A model generated the notes under the pieces. That model was not told the DNA's origin, ran no database searches, and saw nothing but the letters and a program-made list of their open reading frames with translations. The position numbers and the translations under genes are program-made. 61,795 nucleotides of DNA from an uncultured Bermanella sp. (lineage in GTDB: Bacteria; Pseudomonadota; Gammaproteobacteria; Pseudomonadales; Oceanobacteraceae), in the NCBI GenBank assembly GCA_913058575.1, contig CAJXRF010000025.1, forward strand, positions 1 to 61,795, read 5' to 3'. This document shows positions 27,081 through 36,254 of the stretch, one piece after another. Each line of letters starts with the position of its first letter. Positions within the stretch are counted from its first letter, which is position 1.

Positions 27081-29540
27081 TCAGTTTGCCTTTGACAAAT
27101 ACTTGGCTTGCATTGCATCAATAAACGCCACCACCTCTGTTGCTGGCATGGGTTTATTAAAATAGTAACCTTGAATGACATCGCAATCAATCGATGCCAG
27201 ATAATCTAATTCTTGCTCTTCTTCAACGCCTTCGGCTACCACGTTTAATTCCAAAGCATGTGCCATAATCACGATGGCCGAAATAATCGCCCTCACTTCT
27301 GGCTCATGTCGGGCTTCTTTAATAAATTGCTGATCTATTTTTAATGTATCTACAGGAAAGGTACGTAAATAGCTAAGCGATGAATAGCCAGTGCCAAAAT
27401 CATCCAATGAAATTTGTACCCCTAATTTTTTTATAGCAGCAAGGGTGACAAGATTTTTATCTCGACTAGACATAATCACCGACTCGGTCAGCTCAAGGGT
27501 TAAATACTTTGCCGGTAAACCAGTCTCCTCTAATACCTGCTTCACAAGAGAGGCTAGATCTTGACGTTCAAATTGGCGGCTAGAAATATTTACCGAAATA
27601 CGAAAGTCTAACTTACCCATTTTCAACCATTGCACGGCGATTTGGCAGCTTTCATATAATATCCACTTACCCAACTCAATAATCATACCGGTTTCCTCGG
27701 CCAAGGAAATAAAATGCAGTGGCGAAATCATGCCCTTAGTCGGGTGATTCCAGCGTACTAAAGCTTCAAATCCATAGATATCACGATTGGGCAAACTCAC
27801 CTGCGCCTGGAAATACACTTCCATATGATGGCTTTCAATAGCATGACGTAACTCATTTTCACGATCAACACGGTCGGCAATGGCCTCATTTAATTCATCG
27901 GAATAATATTGAAAATTATTTTTTCCTTGTTCCTTGGCATGATACATAGCGATATCCGCATGCTTAATTAGTTCATCTGGGGTAGTGCCGTTATCCGGAT
28001 AAATTGTAATGCCTATGCTAGTGGTTACTTTAAAATGATATTCCCCCACAAAAAATTCATTTTCCATGGCAGAAATAATACGTTGAGCCACAAAACTGGC
28101 ATCTGTTGCCTGCTTAAGGTGAGGCAGTAAAATTGTAAACTCATCTCCTCCTAATCTCGCCACTAGATCATTTTGCATCTGTTCATGAGCTAATCCCTCC
28201 TTGCCTTCAGGTGGGAGTAGCGCATCTTCTTCACGTAAACAATCTGCAATGCGTTGTGCGAATATTTTTAACAGGGCATCCCCAACATCATGACCCAGAC
28301 TGTCATTAATCGTTTTAAAGTTATCAATATCCAAAAAGAATAGCGCCATGCACTCTTTAGAGCGTTCACTTGCAGCAATGGTATTGCTCAATAAAAATTG
28401 AAACATGCGCCTATTAGGTAAACGAGTCAGGCTATCATGGTAAGCAATGAAGCGAATTTGTTCATCACTGTTTTGTAACGATTTGGCCATGTCATTAAAC
28501 CCTAAGGCTAGCTCATTTAATTCGTCGCAACCTGATTTACTCACATTGGTATTCAAGTTACCCGAACCAATATCACGACTGGCTAGCAACAATTGATGCA
28601 AGGGCCTCAAGATAGATTTTCTTAATAAAATCACTAACACGAATAGTGTCAGAGCAATTGAAAAAAAAGTAATGACCACAATGCTTACCGCCAAGCTTCC
28701 TGCCTGATTAAAAGCCTGTGCCTCTGACTGTAGAAATATTAAACTGTATCCGAGTGAGGTAAGCATTTTTACTTGGTAAACGAGTCCTTGCGAGGATTTT
28801 ATCGTGCTGATTCCTTCTTTGCTGTTCTCTAGTGCCAAAAATTGCTCACTGCCATAAGAAAAAATAATCTTATCTTCTTTATCTTTAATGGCCACATAGC
28901 CGTCCGAGTCAGCCAGCAACTCTTGCAATGATGACTTTAGCCAGTTTAGATTAACAGTGGTAGCCAGATACCCGCGTAATGTCTCTGGCTGTGTATAACC
29001 TTCGATATTATAATCACGTAGTAATAAAGGTTTAAAAGAATATAAAGATTGATTATCGGTATCTATATTGGTGCTTATAAAATTTTGAATATCATCCGTG
29101 GTTTTTGATAATCTAGGAAACCAAGGTTGCGTCGACTCTTCTTCACTTACATTTTCATAACCTTTTTTCATCCAGTGACTGTCTTCGTAGCCATCGGGCA
29201 GAATAAAGCGAATTTCTTCATAAATAGAAAAACTTAATTGATAACGTTTAAAACGCTCTAGCAACCCTTTTTGATAAAGCCGATATCGACTGTACTCATC
29301 CTCTACTAAGGCATAGCGCGTCATCACGCCATCGCTGGATAATAATTCTAAATTACTCTGAATACGTGCGAAATTAACATTAATTTTTTGACTTAAATGA
29401 GCCACCTTTTCATTCATGGTGCCCATTAATTTATTGCGCTCACTTTGCAGCAGATGTTGAAAAGCCATTACCCCTAAAGTGAACAGAGGCACCACCACCA
29501 ATGGAATTACCACTAGGTTAAATTGCCATTGTAAACGCAT
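27081..29540 (-). CDS. mbaA: MbaA-like polyamine-sensing GGDEF-EAL protein
   Basis: 819-aa inner-membrane bifunctional c-di-GMP protein. TM1 (8-26), a large periplasmic domain (about 30-280), TM2 (283-306), HAMP (305-358), GGDEF (464-468, metal Asp404 kept) and EAL (592-594, with ELTES, DDFGTG, LKID and AEGVE). Both catalytic sites look intact. The inhibitory RxxD (REED, 436-439) is 24 residues from GGDEF instead of 5 because of an insertion. It follows the PotD-like gene by 2 bp, as in Vibrio cholerae nspS-mbaA, where NspS with norspermidine or spermidine signals to MbaA to set biofilm formation. The symbol marks this similarity; orthology is untested. Confidence 0.85.
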   Translation of the reverse strand: MRLQWQFNLVVIPLVVVPLFTLGVMAFQHLLQSERNKLMGTMNEKVAHLSQKINVNFARIQSNLELLSSDGVMTRYALVEDEYSRYRLYQKGLLERFKRYQLSFSIYEEIRFILPDGYEDSHWMKKGYENVSEEESTQPWFPRLSKTTDDIQNFISTNIDTDNQSLYSFKPLLLRDYNIEGYTQPETLRGYLATTVNLNWLKSSLQELLADSDGYVAIKDKEDKIIFSYGSEQFLALENSKEGISTIKSSQGLVYQVKMLTSLGYSLIFLQSEAQAFNQAGSLAVSIVVITFFSIALTLFVLVILLRKSILRPLHQLLLASRDIGSGNLNTNVSKSGCDELNELALGFNDMAKSLQNSDEQIRFIAYHDSLTRLPNRRMFQFLLSNTIAASERSKECMALFFLDIDNFKTINDSLGHDVGDALLKIFAQRIADCLREEDALLPPEGKEGLAHEQMQNDLVARLGGDEFTILLPHLKQATDASFVAQRIISAMENEFFVGEYHFKVTTSIGITIYPDNGTTPDELIKHADIAMYHAKEQGKNNFQYYSDELNEAIADRVDRENELRHAIESHHMEVYFQAQVSLPNRDIYGFEALVRWNHPTKGMISPLHFISLAEETGMIIELGKWILYESCQIAVQWLKMGKLDFRISVNISSRQFERQDLASLVKQVLEETGLPAKYLTLELTESVIMSSRDKNLVTLAAIKKLGVQISLDDFGTGYSSLSYLRTFPVDTLKIDQQFIKEARHEPEVRAIISAIVIMAHALELNVVAEGVEEEQELDYLASIDCDVIQGYYFNKPMPATEVVAFIDAMQAKYLSKAN

Positions 29541-29542
29541 GA

Positions 29543-30601
29543 TTAGTTAACGATTTTTTGAAAGTTATGATGCAGTTTTTTTAATTGCCTAGCGGGCAAT
29601 GGTGAAAAAAACTCCGAATTTTTTAACGACTTTTGACTGGGGAAAATAGTCGGATTTTGTAAGAACTCATCAGATAAATGTGCCCAGGCCGATTTATTGG
29701 GAGAGGCACAATATACAAAATTAGCCAAACTCGCCGCTTGCTTAGCTTCATTTAAAAAATAGATAAACTGCCAAGCTTCCTTAGCCCGCTTTGAATGAGC
29801 AGAAACCGATAGATAATCTATCCAAATGTTACCGCCCTCTTTAGGCAATACGTAGCGAATTTTATCACTGTGCTCCTGCAGCATTAACGCATCTCCACTG
29901 TACATCATAGCCGCCACCACTTTACCGCTAAGTAAAGAGGACGTTTTATCTAGATTAACTAGGTTATAGGTGGCCACCGAAGGTGCCTGTTTTTTCATGA
30001 GTGCTAGCGCTTGGTTAAACTCATCTTTGTTGTGGCTATTCATGGAATACCCTAGTGACTTTAACGCCATGGCTGAAACTTCCCGTGCGGAATCAATCAT
30101 GGAAATCTTACCTTTAATGTCGGGACTAGGTTTAAACAGTTGTTGCCAACTGGTGATTGCTTCACTGACCAAATCAGTGCGATAAGCGATGCCCAAGGTG
30201 CCCCAAAAATAGGGCACTGCATATTGTTTCGATTCTGAAAAAGCCTGCCACCAGCGGGATTCTATTTGGCTTAATTTGGCATTGAGCGGTTGCGGTATAG
30301 GGGACAACCAACCTTGCTTGACATAAGTACCAAGGGACAAGCCACTGATTAATATTAGGTCGTAACCCTTGCCATCATTAACCGCCATGAGCTCGTCACG
30401 CTTTTCATCTGAGTCAAAATAGATTTCTTTAACCTCTATGCCGGTGCGCGCCTTAAAGTCGGCAATTAATTGTGGGTCCATATAATCGGCCCAATTAAGA
30501 AACACCAAGGGCTGAGCTTGGGAAATACACACATTAAAAGCAAACAAAAAGACTATAAAAAAAGCTAGAGTGCTTCTATATGGAAATAAGAACCGAAACA
30601 T
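29543..30601 (-). CDS. nspS: NspS-like periplasmic polyamine-binding protein
   Basis: 352-aa PotD/spermidine-putrescine binding-protein homologue with a signal peptide (about residues 1-30). Family features: LNWADYMDPQLIADF at the mature N-terminus and AVPYFWGTLGIAYRTD. No ABC permease or ATPase genes adjoin it; its partner is the GGDEF-EAL protein, so it is more likely a sensor subunit than a transport component. The start ATG at 30601 has AAAGGAAG just upstream; the TTG five codons earlier lies inside that ribosome site. Confidence 0.87.
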   Translation of the reverse strand: MFRFLFPYRSTLAFFIVFLFAFNVCISQAQPLVFLNWADYMDPQLIADFKARTGIEVKEIYFDSDEKRDELMAVNDGKGYDLILISGLSLGTYVKQGWLSPIPQPLNAKLSQIESRWWQAFSESKQYAVPYFWGTLGIAYRTDLVSEAITSWQQLFKPSPDIKGKISMIDSAREVSAMALKSLGYSMNSHNKDEFNQALALMKKQAPSVATYNLVNLDKTSSLLSGKVVAAMMYSGDALMLQEHSDKIRYVLPKEGGNIWIDYLSVSAHSKRAKEAWQFIYFLNEAKQAASLANFVYCASPNKSAWAHLSDEFLQNPTIFPSQKSLKNSEFFSPLPARQLKKLHHNFQKIVN

Positions 30602-30976
30602 GTCACTTCCTTTCAATTTTCACTCAGCCTATAAATTAAGCCTGTCACAAAATGTGTGAAACTTGGACTTGCTAGATTAAAATTGTAGTCAGAGTCCACC
30701 GATCACGCCAATTCAGTTGATTATAGTTTGACTGCCGCTGTGCAGGTATTGGCATAAGGGGCAAGGGATAAACCGGCTATACACCTAGCAAGGAATGAGC
30801 TCCGAAAGTGCTTAAAAAGAAAAGCGCTTAAGAAGAAAAAAGCTGGAGAGATCTAAAGTACTAAAAAGTCTTAGCTTACTTTTTGTTAACACGGGTGATG
30901 ATTTAGATAGTGGAATAAGCAAGGCTACTTTATAATCTGCGCCCCAAGAATGGGGATATTTAGTAAAGGAGTTTTA
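30602..30976. promoter_or_regulatory. Divergent gap between NspS-like gene and lipoprotein gene
   Basis: About 375 bp without a gene. A perfect TATAAT at 30931-30936 is a candidate -10 for the lipoprotein gene, without a good -35. AAAGGAG at 30965-30971 sets the lipoprotein start. Nothing else could be identified. Confidence 0.45.
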
Positions 30977-31423
30977 ATGCGAGTTTTAGTATTATCGTTA
31001 ATCTTTTTATCTGGCTGTTCATCTATTTATCACCCACAAGAGGGTTGGGTACCTGAAGGTTACAGCGAGCAAGATCAAGGCAACCACCAATACACAGTGC
31101 GTTTTCAAAGCTACCGTGGAGAAGATTGGCTAGAGCTTAAAAAATTACTCTTGTATCGCGCTGCGCAATTGGCCAGCTCTCATGAACATAGCCATTTTTT
31201 AATGAGCAATCTGACCAATAAAGAACAATATGAAATTGGCGAGGCCCAAGCGGTTATGAGTGCTCCTCATAATAGTGACAATGCTTATCAGCAAACCACA
31301 GCCCCTTATATGGCATTTCATAACAAAATTCGCACGGTTGATGCCCTCATTACCTACATTGATATAGCATCGCCCGACAGCTATGATGTACAGCAGCTGC
31401 TCGCTAGCACCAAATTGGATTAA
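30977..31423 (+). CDS. Small lipoprotein
   Basis: 148-aa exported lipoprotein: signal sequence with lipobox LSGC, acylated Cys at residue 14. Start ATG 30977 has AAAGGAG 5 bp upstream; an earlier ATG at 30950 lacks one. The mature part contains YTVRFQSYRGEDW and LLLYRAAQLASSH, a pattern of short gammaproteobacterial envelope lipoproteins of unknown role. It ends 15 bp before the next gene, so the two are probably co-transcribed. Confidence 0.82.
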   Translation: MRVLVLSLIFLSGCSSIYHPQEGWVPEGYSEQDQGNHQYTVRFQSYRGEDWLELKKLLLYRAAQLASSHEHSHFLMSNLTNKEQYEIGEAQAVMSAPHNSDNAYQQTTAPYMAFHNKIRTVDALITYIDIASPDSYDVQQLLASTKLD

Positions 31424-31438
31424 ACAAGGAGCAAATAC

Positions 31439-31735
31439 ATGGAAGTGTGTACTGAATTTGCAATTTTTAAAGTTTCAGAAGATAAAATTGAACGAGCCAT
31501 AGCATTAAGCCGTGCCATTTTTTCTGAAATGAACCAAGAGAAAATTGTTATTACTGATTTTCAAATACTGCAAAAAACCGACACCCCTCATGAATTGTGC
31601 TGGCACCTTACTTGGCTAAACAGCCAAGTGGCCAAAGACACCACTCAGAAATGGCCAAGCTTTCCAAGTACTAAAGAATTTCAGGGCCTAGTAGAAAAAG
31701 ACTTGTATTATGGGCACTTTGTAAACGCCCTTTAA
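31439..31735 (+). CDS. Hypothetical 98-aa protein
   Basis: Small cytosolic protein with a good ribosome site (AAGGAG, 31426-31431) behind the lipoprotein gene. I do not recognise its family with confidence. The pattern of a strand-helix start (EFAIFKVSEDKIERAIALSRAI), a second strand and a Trp-rich third would fit a dimeric alpha-beta barrel such as the antibiotic-monooxygenase fold, but no catalytic residues are visible. Confidence 0.7.
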   Translation: MEVCTEFAIFKVSEDKIERAIALSRAIFSEMNQEKIVITDFQILQKTDTPHELCWHLTWLNSQVAKDTTQKWPSFPSTKEFQGLVEKDLYYGHFVNAL

Positions 31736-31878
31736 TAAGGGGGATTTTAAACATATTCTTTTCTCTCATCCTCCCACAGTCCCTTCTAGCCCAGAGTATT
31801 GTTATTATTTTACTAGCCACTTGGTAAAAATAATTCAACGGAGTTTTTACACCGTCCCGTCTATTAAAATCCTATTGA

Positions 31879-32829
31879 CTAGTCTAGCGGTTTATAAATA
31901 CTTTCAGCCCAAGTGCTATTGGAAAATTCGCCCAAAGCATTCACTTGTTCAGTTATAAATTCTAAAAACACGTTTACTTTAGCGGGCATATACGCGCGTT
32001 TTAAATACAATGCATATACACCAAAATTATCCGGGCGATAAGCTGAAAATAATGGCTGTATTGTCTTCTTTTGAAGCCAGTTTTTTGCAACAAAGTGTGG
32101 CATTTGCGCAATGCCCAAACCATCAGCACATAGCTCTGCCAATGCTTCGCCATCATCCACCACAAAAGAACGGTCATCGTCCGATTCTTTTACTTGGCCC
32201 TTAACCATATGAAGTATCGGCATTAATAGGCCTGATTGTTTGAAGCGAAAACGAATCCACTTATGTTGTGAAAATTCTTTTTCATTTCTAGGGTATCCAT
32301 TTTTTTTAATATATTGAGGAGATGCACACATTAAAAAATCCATGGGGCTGAGTTTTTTCGCAATTAAACGATTATCCTCAAGGGTGCCACTTCTAATGGC
32401 CACATCTATTTTATGCTTAATGATATCTACATAAGCGTCATCGTATAGCAATTCAATTTTGATATTGGGATATTTTTGGTGGAAGCTTTTTAGCATGGGA
32501 CGGACATACAAGCGACCATAAGACATGGGCACACTGACGCGCAACACCCCTTCTGGACTATCTTTTTCATTTCTCAGTTGAGACTCGCATAGGGTGAGAT
32601 TATCAAGGGTTTCGCGACTCACCTGTAAATAGCGGGTACCCGCTTCAGTTAAGCTCAACTGCCGAGTAGAGCGCTGTAGTAAGCTGAAACCCAATGCCAC
32701 TTCTAATCGGCTAATGGCCTTACTGACTGTTGAAGGATCTGTTTCGTACTGTTTGGCTGCCTTAGAGAAGCTACCCAAATCACAGGTGGCAATGAAAAAC
32801 TGCAAGGTGCGTATTTTATCTATTTTCAT
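31879..32829 (-). CDS. LysR family transcriptional regulator
   Basis: 316 aa. N-terminal winged HTH (residues 1-60: FFIATCDLGSFSKAAKQ, DPSTVSKAISRLE, LLQRSTRQLSLTEAG) and a C-terminal periplasmic-binding-like effector domain. Typical length. Divergent from the secreted DJ-1/PfpI gene across 115 bp that hold an AATCA-CTAA-TGATT dyad, so it likely regulates that gene and itself. Confidence 0.93.
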   Translation of the reverse strand: MKIDKIRTLQFFIATCDLGSFSKAAKQYETDPSTVSKAISRLEVALGFSLLQRSTRQLSLTEAGTRYLQVSRETLDNLTLCESQLRNEKDSPEGVLRVSVPMSYGRLYVRPMLKSFHQKYPNIKIELLYDDAYVDIIKHKIDVAIRSGTLEDNRLIAKKLSPMDFLMCASPQYIKKNGYPRNEKEFSQHKWIRFRFKQSGLLMPILHMVKGQVKESDDDRSFVVDDGEALAELCADGLGIAQMPHFVAKNWLQKKTIQPLFSAYRPDNFGVYALYLKRAYMPAKVNVFLEFITEQVNALGEFSNSTWAESIYKPLD

Positions 32830-32861
32830 CGCCTACCCCCTTTCGCTATATCATGAATATT

Positions 32862-32917
32862 AATCACTAATGATTGTCTTTTAATGGACTTTATTCCGCA
32901 ATGGATATTTCTATAAT
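32862..32917 (+). promoter_or_regulatory. LysR-type site and -10 before the DJ-1-like gene
   Basis: An AATCA/TGATT dyad (32862-32875) lies between the divergent starts, and TATAAT at 32912-32917 is a good -10 for the DJ-1-like gene without a recognisable -35, as expected for an activated promoter. AAAGGA follows before the ATG. Confidence 0.4.
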
Positions 32918-32944
32918 GAGCTTAATCCCTTAAAGGAAAACGCC

Positions 32945-33643
32945 ATGAAAACCATTATTTCAATCATTTTAACTGTAGGTCTTATTATGTGTCAGGCAGC
33001 CTTGGCCGCTAACCCCAAGCTGGGAGGCAGCCGTTTTTTACCTTCTAACCCTAAGATAGGTATATTGGTATTTGATGGGGTACTCACCTCTGATGTCACA
33101 GCACCATTAGAAGTATTTGGTGTGGCATCACGTAAGACTTGGTTTAGCAATTACGAAGTCATTACCATTGCCGTTGATAATCAAAACCAAATCACCACCG
33201 AAGAAGGCTTAAAGCTATACGCTGACACTTGGATAGGCGCACACCCTGAAGTAGATGTATTGTTGGTGCCTTCAAGTTATAGCATGAAGCCACTATTAGA
33301 AAACACCGATTTAATTAGCTTTATTAAAAAAACAGGCGCCCAAGCTAAGTGGATGGCCAGTAATTGTTCCGGTGCCTTTCTATTGGCAAAGGCAGGGTTA
33401 TTAAACGGTAAAAAAGCCACCACCTGGGCTGGCGGCGAATCGGGTTTGAAATCGCAATTTAGTAAAGTGGATGTTCAATTTGATACCAATGTAGTGGTTG
33501 ATGACAAAGTCATTACCTCAAACGGCAGCCTAGTGAGCTATCAAGCGGCATTAGTGTTGTTATCAAAATTATCGTCACCAAGTAAAGCGCAAGAAGTTTC
33601 TGAAGCCATACAATACCAAAGGTTTTCTCAAGCGGCCTTTTAA
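32945..33643 (+). CDS. Secreted DJ-1/PfpI family protein
   Basis: 232 aa with a signal peptide (cleavage near residue 21). DJ-1/PfpI fold: conserved Glu56 in APLEVFG and nucleophile Cys141 in ASNCSGAFLLAKAGLL. It resembles the amidotransferase-like domain of AraC/FtrA-type regulators, but without any DNA-binding domain and with export, so a periplasmic hydrolase, isonitrile-hydratase-like or deglycase-like function is possible. AAAGGA ribosome site before ATG 32945. Followed by a strong bidirectional terminator. Confidence 0.88.
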   Translation: MKTIISIILTVGLIMCQAALAANPKLGGSRFLPSNPKIGILVFDGVLTSDVTAPLEVFGVASRKTWFSNYEVITIAVDNQNQITTEEGLKLYADTWIGAHPEVDVLLVPSSYSMKPLLENTDLISFIKKTGAQAKWMASNCSGAFLLAKAGLLNGKKATTWAGGESGLKSQFSKVDVQFDTNVVVDDKVITSNGSLVSYQAALVLLSKLSSPSKAQEVSEAIQYQRFSQAAF

Positions 33644-33676
33644 AGACCCAATACACTTTAATTTTCACCCACCTTT

Positions 33677-33720
33677 AAAGCCAATGCAAAATACTGCATT
33701 GGCTTTATTTGTTATTTTTT
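33677..33720. terminator. Bidirectional terminator
   Basis: AAAGCCAATGCA (33677-33688) and TGCATTGGCTTT (33695-33706) give a 12-bp perfect stem with a 6-nt loop, followed by ATTTGTTATTTTTT. It sits between the convergent DJ-1-like and DUF4442 genes. Confidence 0.92.
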
Positions 33721-33740
33721 AGGCTTTAAGGGAACTTTAA

Positions 33741-34190
33741 TTATTTATGGCGGATGTGTACCGTTTTCTCACAACTGGCATACACCACATCATTTTTATC
33801 CTTAAGAGATATATTGTATGTACGGTCTAATTTTTTAGAATTTTTAAGCTCATTCTTTATTAAAGTGATTTCATCTTTATCAATTTTAAAATGGGCGTAT
33901 AAATTCTTAAAGCCGGGGCGCTTAAAATAAATGGTGGCTGCTTTATCTACCACATGGAATTTTTTACCAAGAATTTTATACAGCATCACCCCATACATGG
34001 GGTCTAAAGCACTGTATAAGCTTCCGCCCCAAATCATGCCTAGATGGTTTTTTGTTTTCCAAGATAAATTCAGCTTAATTTTTATCTCGTGAAAGTCTTT
34101 AGAAACCCTTACCACTCTAGCACCCGACCCCCTGTAAGCGGGTGAGAGATTAAAAAGCCATTTATAAAAAGTTGCCATGAATACTGACAT
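33741..34190 (-). CDS. DUF4442 hotdog-fold protein
   Basis: 149-aa protein of the DUF4442 family, hotdog fold related to acyl-CoA thioesterases. Recognised by the pattern LNLSWKTKNHLGMIWGGSLY followed by ALDPMYGVML and VDKAATIYFKRPG. Predicted cytosolic, possibly acting on acyl thioesters, though no activity is established. It lies 46 bp downstream of the zinc-independent oxidoreductase gene and may share its MarR-controlled transcript. Confidence 0.85.
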   Translation of the reverse strand: MSVFMATFYKWLFNLSPAYRGSGARVVRVSKDFHEIKIKLNLSWKTKNHLGMIWGGSLYSALDPMYGVMLYKILGKKFHVVDKAATIYFKRPGFKNLYAHFKIDKDEITLIKNELKNSKKLDRTYNISLKDKNDVVYASCEKTVHIRHK

Positions 34191-34236
34191 GCCTGTGACC
34201 TCTCAAGTGTTTAAGTGCTAAATTTTTTAAAACACT

Positions 34237-35208
34237 TTAGTCATGCTTCATGGATAAAATAATTTTACCCTTGGCCCTGAAACTACGACTATAATCATGG
34301 GCTTTACTGGCATCCTGTAATGGATATACGGAATCAATTACTGGGGTGACTTGGCCATTTTCAATTAAGCGAGCAATTTCTTGTAAGTCTCTGCCATTTG
34401 ACTGCACCAGTACCATTTTTATTTTTTTAGTGGCCTGACTAAAAATGGATTGAATAGACGTTTTGATGCTCGCTATTAAATTTTGTGGGCTAGGTATGGT
34501 CGAGACGTATGTGCCGCCTTTATTCAGTACCTTCATATAAGGGGTGAAACCATGTCGGCCAATGGTATCGAATACCACATCATAAACGGATAGCTCGCTC
34601 ATGAAGTTATCCTGTTTGTAGTTAAAAATATCTTGTGCCCCTAACTCTTTCATTAAGGCAATACTGGTTGGCCCGCAAACCGCATCAACTTCCGCCCCTA
34701 ACGCTTTGGCAATTTGAATGGCAAACGTTCCCACACCACCACTGCCCCCTACTACTAATACTTTTTGCCCTGAACTAAGGTTGGCTTTCTTTTTAAACGC
34801 TTGCCAAGCAGTTAATGCGCATAGGGGAACGGCTGCTCCTTGCTCGAAAGTAATATTACTGGGTTTTAAAGCAATGGATTTTTCATTCACCACTACCTGC
34901 TGTGCATAACAGCCCAAACCATCCCGAGGATTTTTCATCACCATTACTTCTTGGCCAATCTTAAAATTTTTAACGCCACTGCCTACTTTGATGATTTTGC
35001 CACACGCATCACTTCCCAGAATAAGGGGAAACTTAGGCACGGCAAATTGCATTTGATATTTACCGCTTCGGATCAGCCAATCGCGAGGGTTAATGCTGGC
35101 TGCTTCTACTTGCACTAAAACCTGCTGACTGTTCATTTCGGGGGTAGGTTGAGTCGTGTATTGTAAAACATCACTTTTACCGTACTGAGTCTGAATAATG
35201 GCTTTCAT
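34237..35208 (-). CDS. MDR family NAD(P)-dependent alcohol dehydrogenase / quinone oxidoreductase
   Basis: 323-aa medium-chain reductase. GroES-like N-terminal domain (INPRDWLIRSG, LGSDACGKI) and Rossmann domain with VVGGSGGVGTFAIQIAKALGA (about residue 150). No structural or catalytic zinc cysteines are visible, so it belongs to the quinone-reductase-like group that reduces quinones or enones with NADPH. A palindrome matching the one before the MarR gene lies 41 bp before its start (35250-35267), so it is the likely main target of MarR, as for many electrophile-responsive units. Confidence 0.9.
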   Translation of the reverse strand: MKAIIQTQYGKSDVLQYTTQPTPEMNSQQVLVQVEAASINPRDWLIRSGKYQMQFAVPKFPLILGSDACGKIIKVGSGVKNFKIGQEVMVMKNPRDGLGCYAQQVVVNEKSIALKPSNITFEQGAAVPLCALTAWQAFKKKANLSSGQKVLVVGGSGGVGTFAIQIAKALGAEVDAVCGPTSIALMKELGAQDIFNYKQDNFMSELSVYDVVFDTIGRHGFTPYMKVLNKGGTYVSTIPSPQNLIASIKTSIQSIFSQATKKIKMVLVQSNGRDLQEIARLIENGQVTPVIDSVYPLQDASKAHDYSRSFRAKGKIILSMKHD

Positions 35209-35249
35209 ATTAACCTTCCTAATTATCAGTATAGCTAATTAAATCAAAA

Positions 35250-35267
35250 TAGTTCGCTGGCGAACTA
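35250..35267. promoter_or_regulatory. MarR-type operator before the oxidoreductase gene
   Basis: TAGTTCG-CTGG-CGAACTA, a dyad of 8-bp arms (TAGTTCGC/GCGAACTA) with a 2-bp centre. It shares the TAGTTCG-N4-CGAAC core with the site before marR at 35743. Confidence 0.8.
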
Positions 35268-35284
35268 CATGCACAAAAAAAGCC

Positions 35285-35713
35285 TTAGTCTTCAAAGTTT
35301 TTAAGTATTTTGTCCATCACTACAATAGTTTGCTGCTTTTCTTTTTCGCTTACACCATGGAAGGTTTTATCGGTTAAGTTTTGAGTGAATTGAGCGAATT
35401 TGCTTTTTAACACCATACTTTTTTTAGTTAATTGAACCAATTTAATACGTTGATCATGGGCATCGATGGTTTTTTCCACATAACCAATTTTAATCAGTTT
35501 ATCCACTAATTCAGTGGTGGATGACTTTTTTTTGTCGATGATCTTAGATAGCTGAGTTAAGGACAGTTGCTTATATTGCAAAAGCGCCACCAAAATAGCA
35601 CCGTGAGAAGGGGCTCCTTCAATATCTAGGCGTTTTAGCTCTGCTTGAATGAATTCATAAGCTCTATCTTTCAATTTAGCCAATAAAATTATGAATTGAT
35701 CTTCACCGTACAT
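35285..35713 (-). CDS. MarR family transcriptional regulator
   Basis: 142-aa winged-helix repressor. Central wHTH: LSLTQLSKIIDKKKSSTTELVDKLIKIGYVEK, then the wing with DAHDQRIKLVQLT (the DxR wing motif). Typical length. Its gene and the MDR gene 76 bp downstream are each preceded by the same TAGTTCG-N4-CGAAC palindrome, so autorepression and repression of the oxidoreductase are expected. One Cys-free sequence suggests that the signal is a ligand rather than Cys oxidation. Confidence 0.92.
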   Translation of the reverse strand: MYGEDQFIILLAKLKDRAYEFIQAELKRLDIEGAPSHGAILVALLQYKQLSLTQLSKIIDKKKSSTTELVDKLIKIGYVEKTIDAHDQRIKLVQLTKKSMVLKSKFAQFTQNLTDKTFHGVSEKEKQQTIVVMDKILKNFED

Positions 35714-35742
35714 ATTTGATTCCCATTAAGTGACTCACACAT

Positions 35743-35760
35743 TAGTTCGTTAACGAACCT
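35743..35760. promoter_or_regulatory. MarR-type operator before the marR-family gene
   Basis: TAGTTCG-TTAA-CGAACCT, containing the perfect 14-bp palindrome GTTCGTTAACGAAC (35745-35758), 32 bp before the MarR start. It could also influence the divergent YjbR gene at 35867. Confidence 0.8.
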
Positions 35761-35866
35761 TTGTCTAATATTTTTTCTTTATAAGATCTATCGAGACTGA
35801 CATTTGGCTGACAGCAGTGGTTGAACTGGCCATTGCCCATATTGTTGCGAGCCGTATACTGCCATC

Positions 35867-36253
35867 ATGAATGTAGAACAATTAAAGATATACTGCCTTA
35901 GCTTACCAGGCAGTGAGATGAACGAAATAAAGCACCCTGGTAACCTGCTGAGTTACAGCTTATTGGGTAAAAAGTTTGCTTACTTTAAAACCAGCCAACC
36001 AGAACAATGGCGTTTTAGTGTTAAGACGTCTCCGGCTGTATTTATGGAACTCACCGACCAAGAAGGCTTTAAACCTGCTCGCTTTATGGGACGGTTTTAC
36101 TGGGTAAGCGTAGTAGACATTAAAAAAATGAATGATGAACACCTTAAATCACTCATTGAGTATTCCTATCAAGCAGCACTCAACGGCCTGCCCAAATATA
36201 AACAGGCCATAATTAAGAATATCCCTAACATTAAAAATAATAACAGGAAATAA
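35867..36253 (+). CDS. MmcQ/YjbR family protein
   Basis: 128-aa YjbR-fold protein (CyaY-like superfamily). Family pattern: LSLPGSEMNEIKHP, YFKTSQPEQWRFSVKT, GFKPARFMGRFYWVSV. Such proteins may bind DNA or another ligand; the function is not established. Its stop is 1 bp before the DUF4336 gene start, so the two are co-transcribed. Confidence 0.87.
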   Translation: MNVEQLKIYCLSLPGSEMNEIKHPGNLLSYSLLGKKFAYFKTSQPEQWRFSVKTSPAVFMELTDQEGFKPARFMGRFYWVSVVDIKKMNDEHLKSLIEYSYQAALNGLPKYKQAIIKNIPNIKNNNRK

Positions 36254-36254
36254 G

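Noticed and set aside
30650-30668. CRP-like dyad before the NspS-like gene
   Set aside because: TCACA/TGTGTGA are in the wrong order relative to the CRP consensus TGTGA-N6-TCACA.
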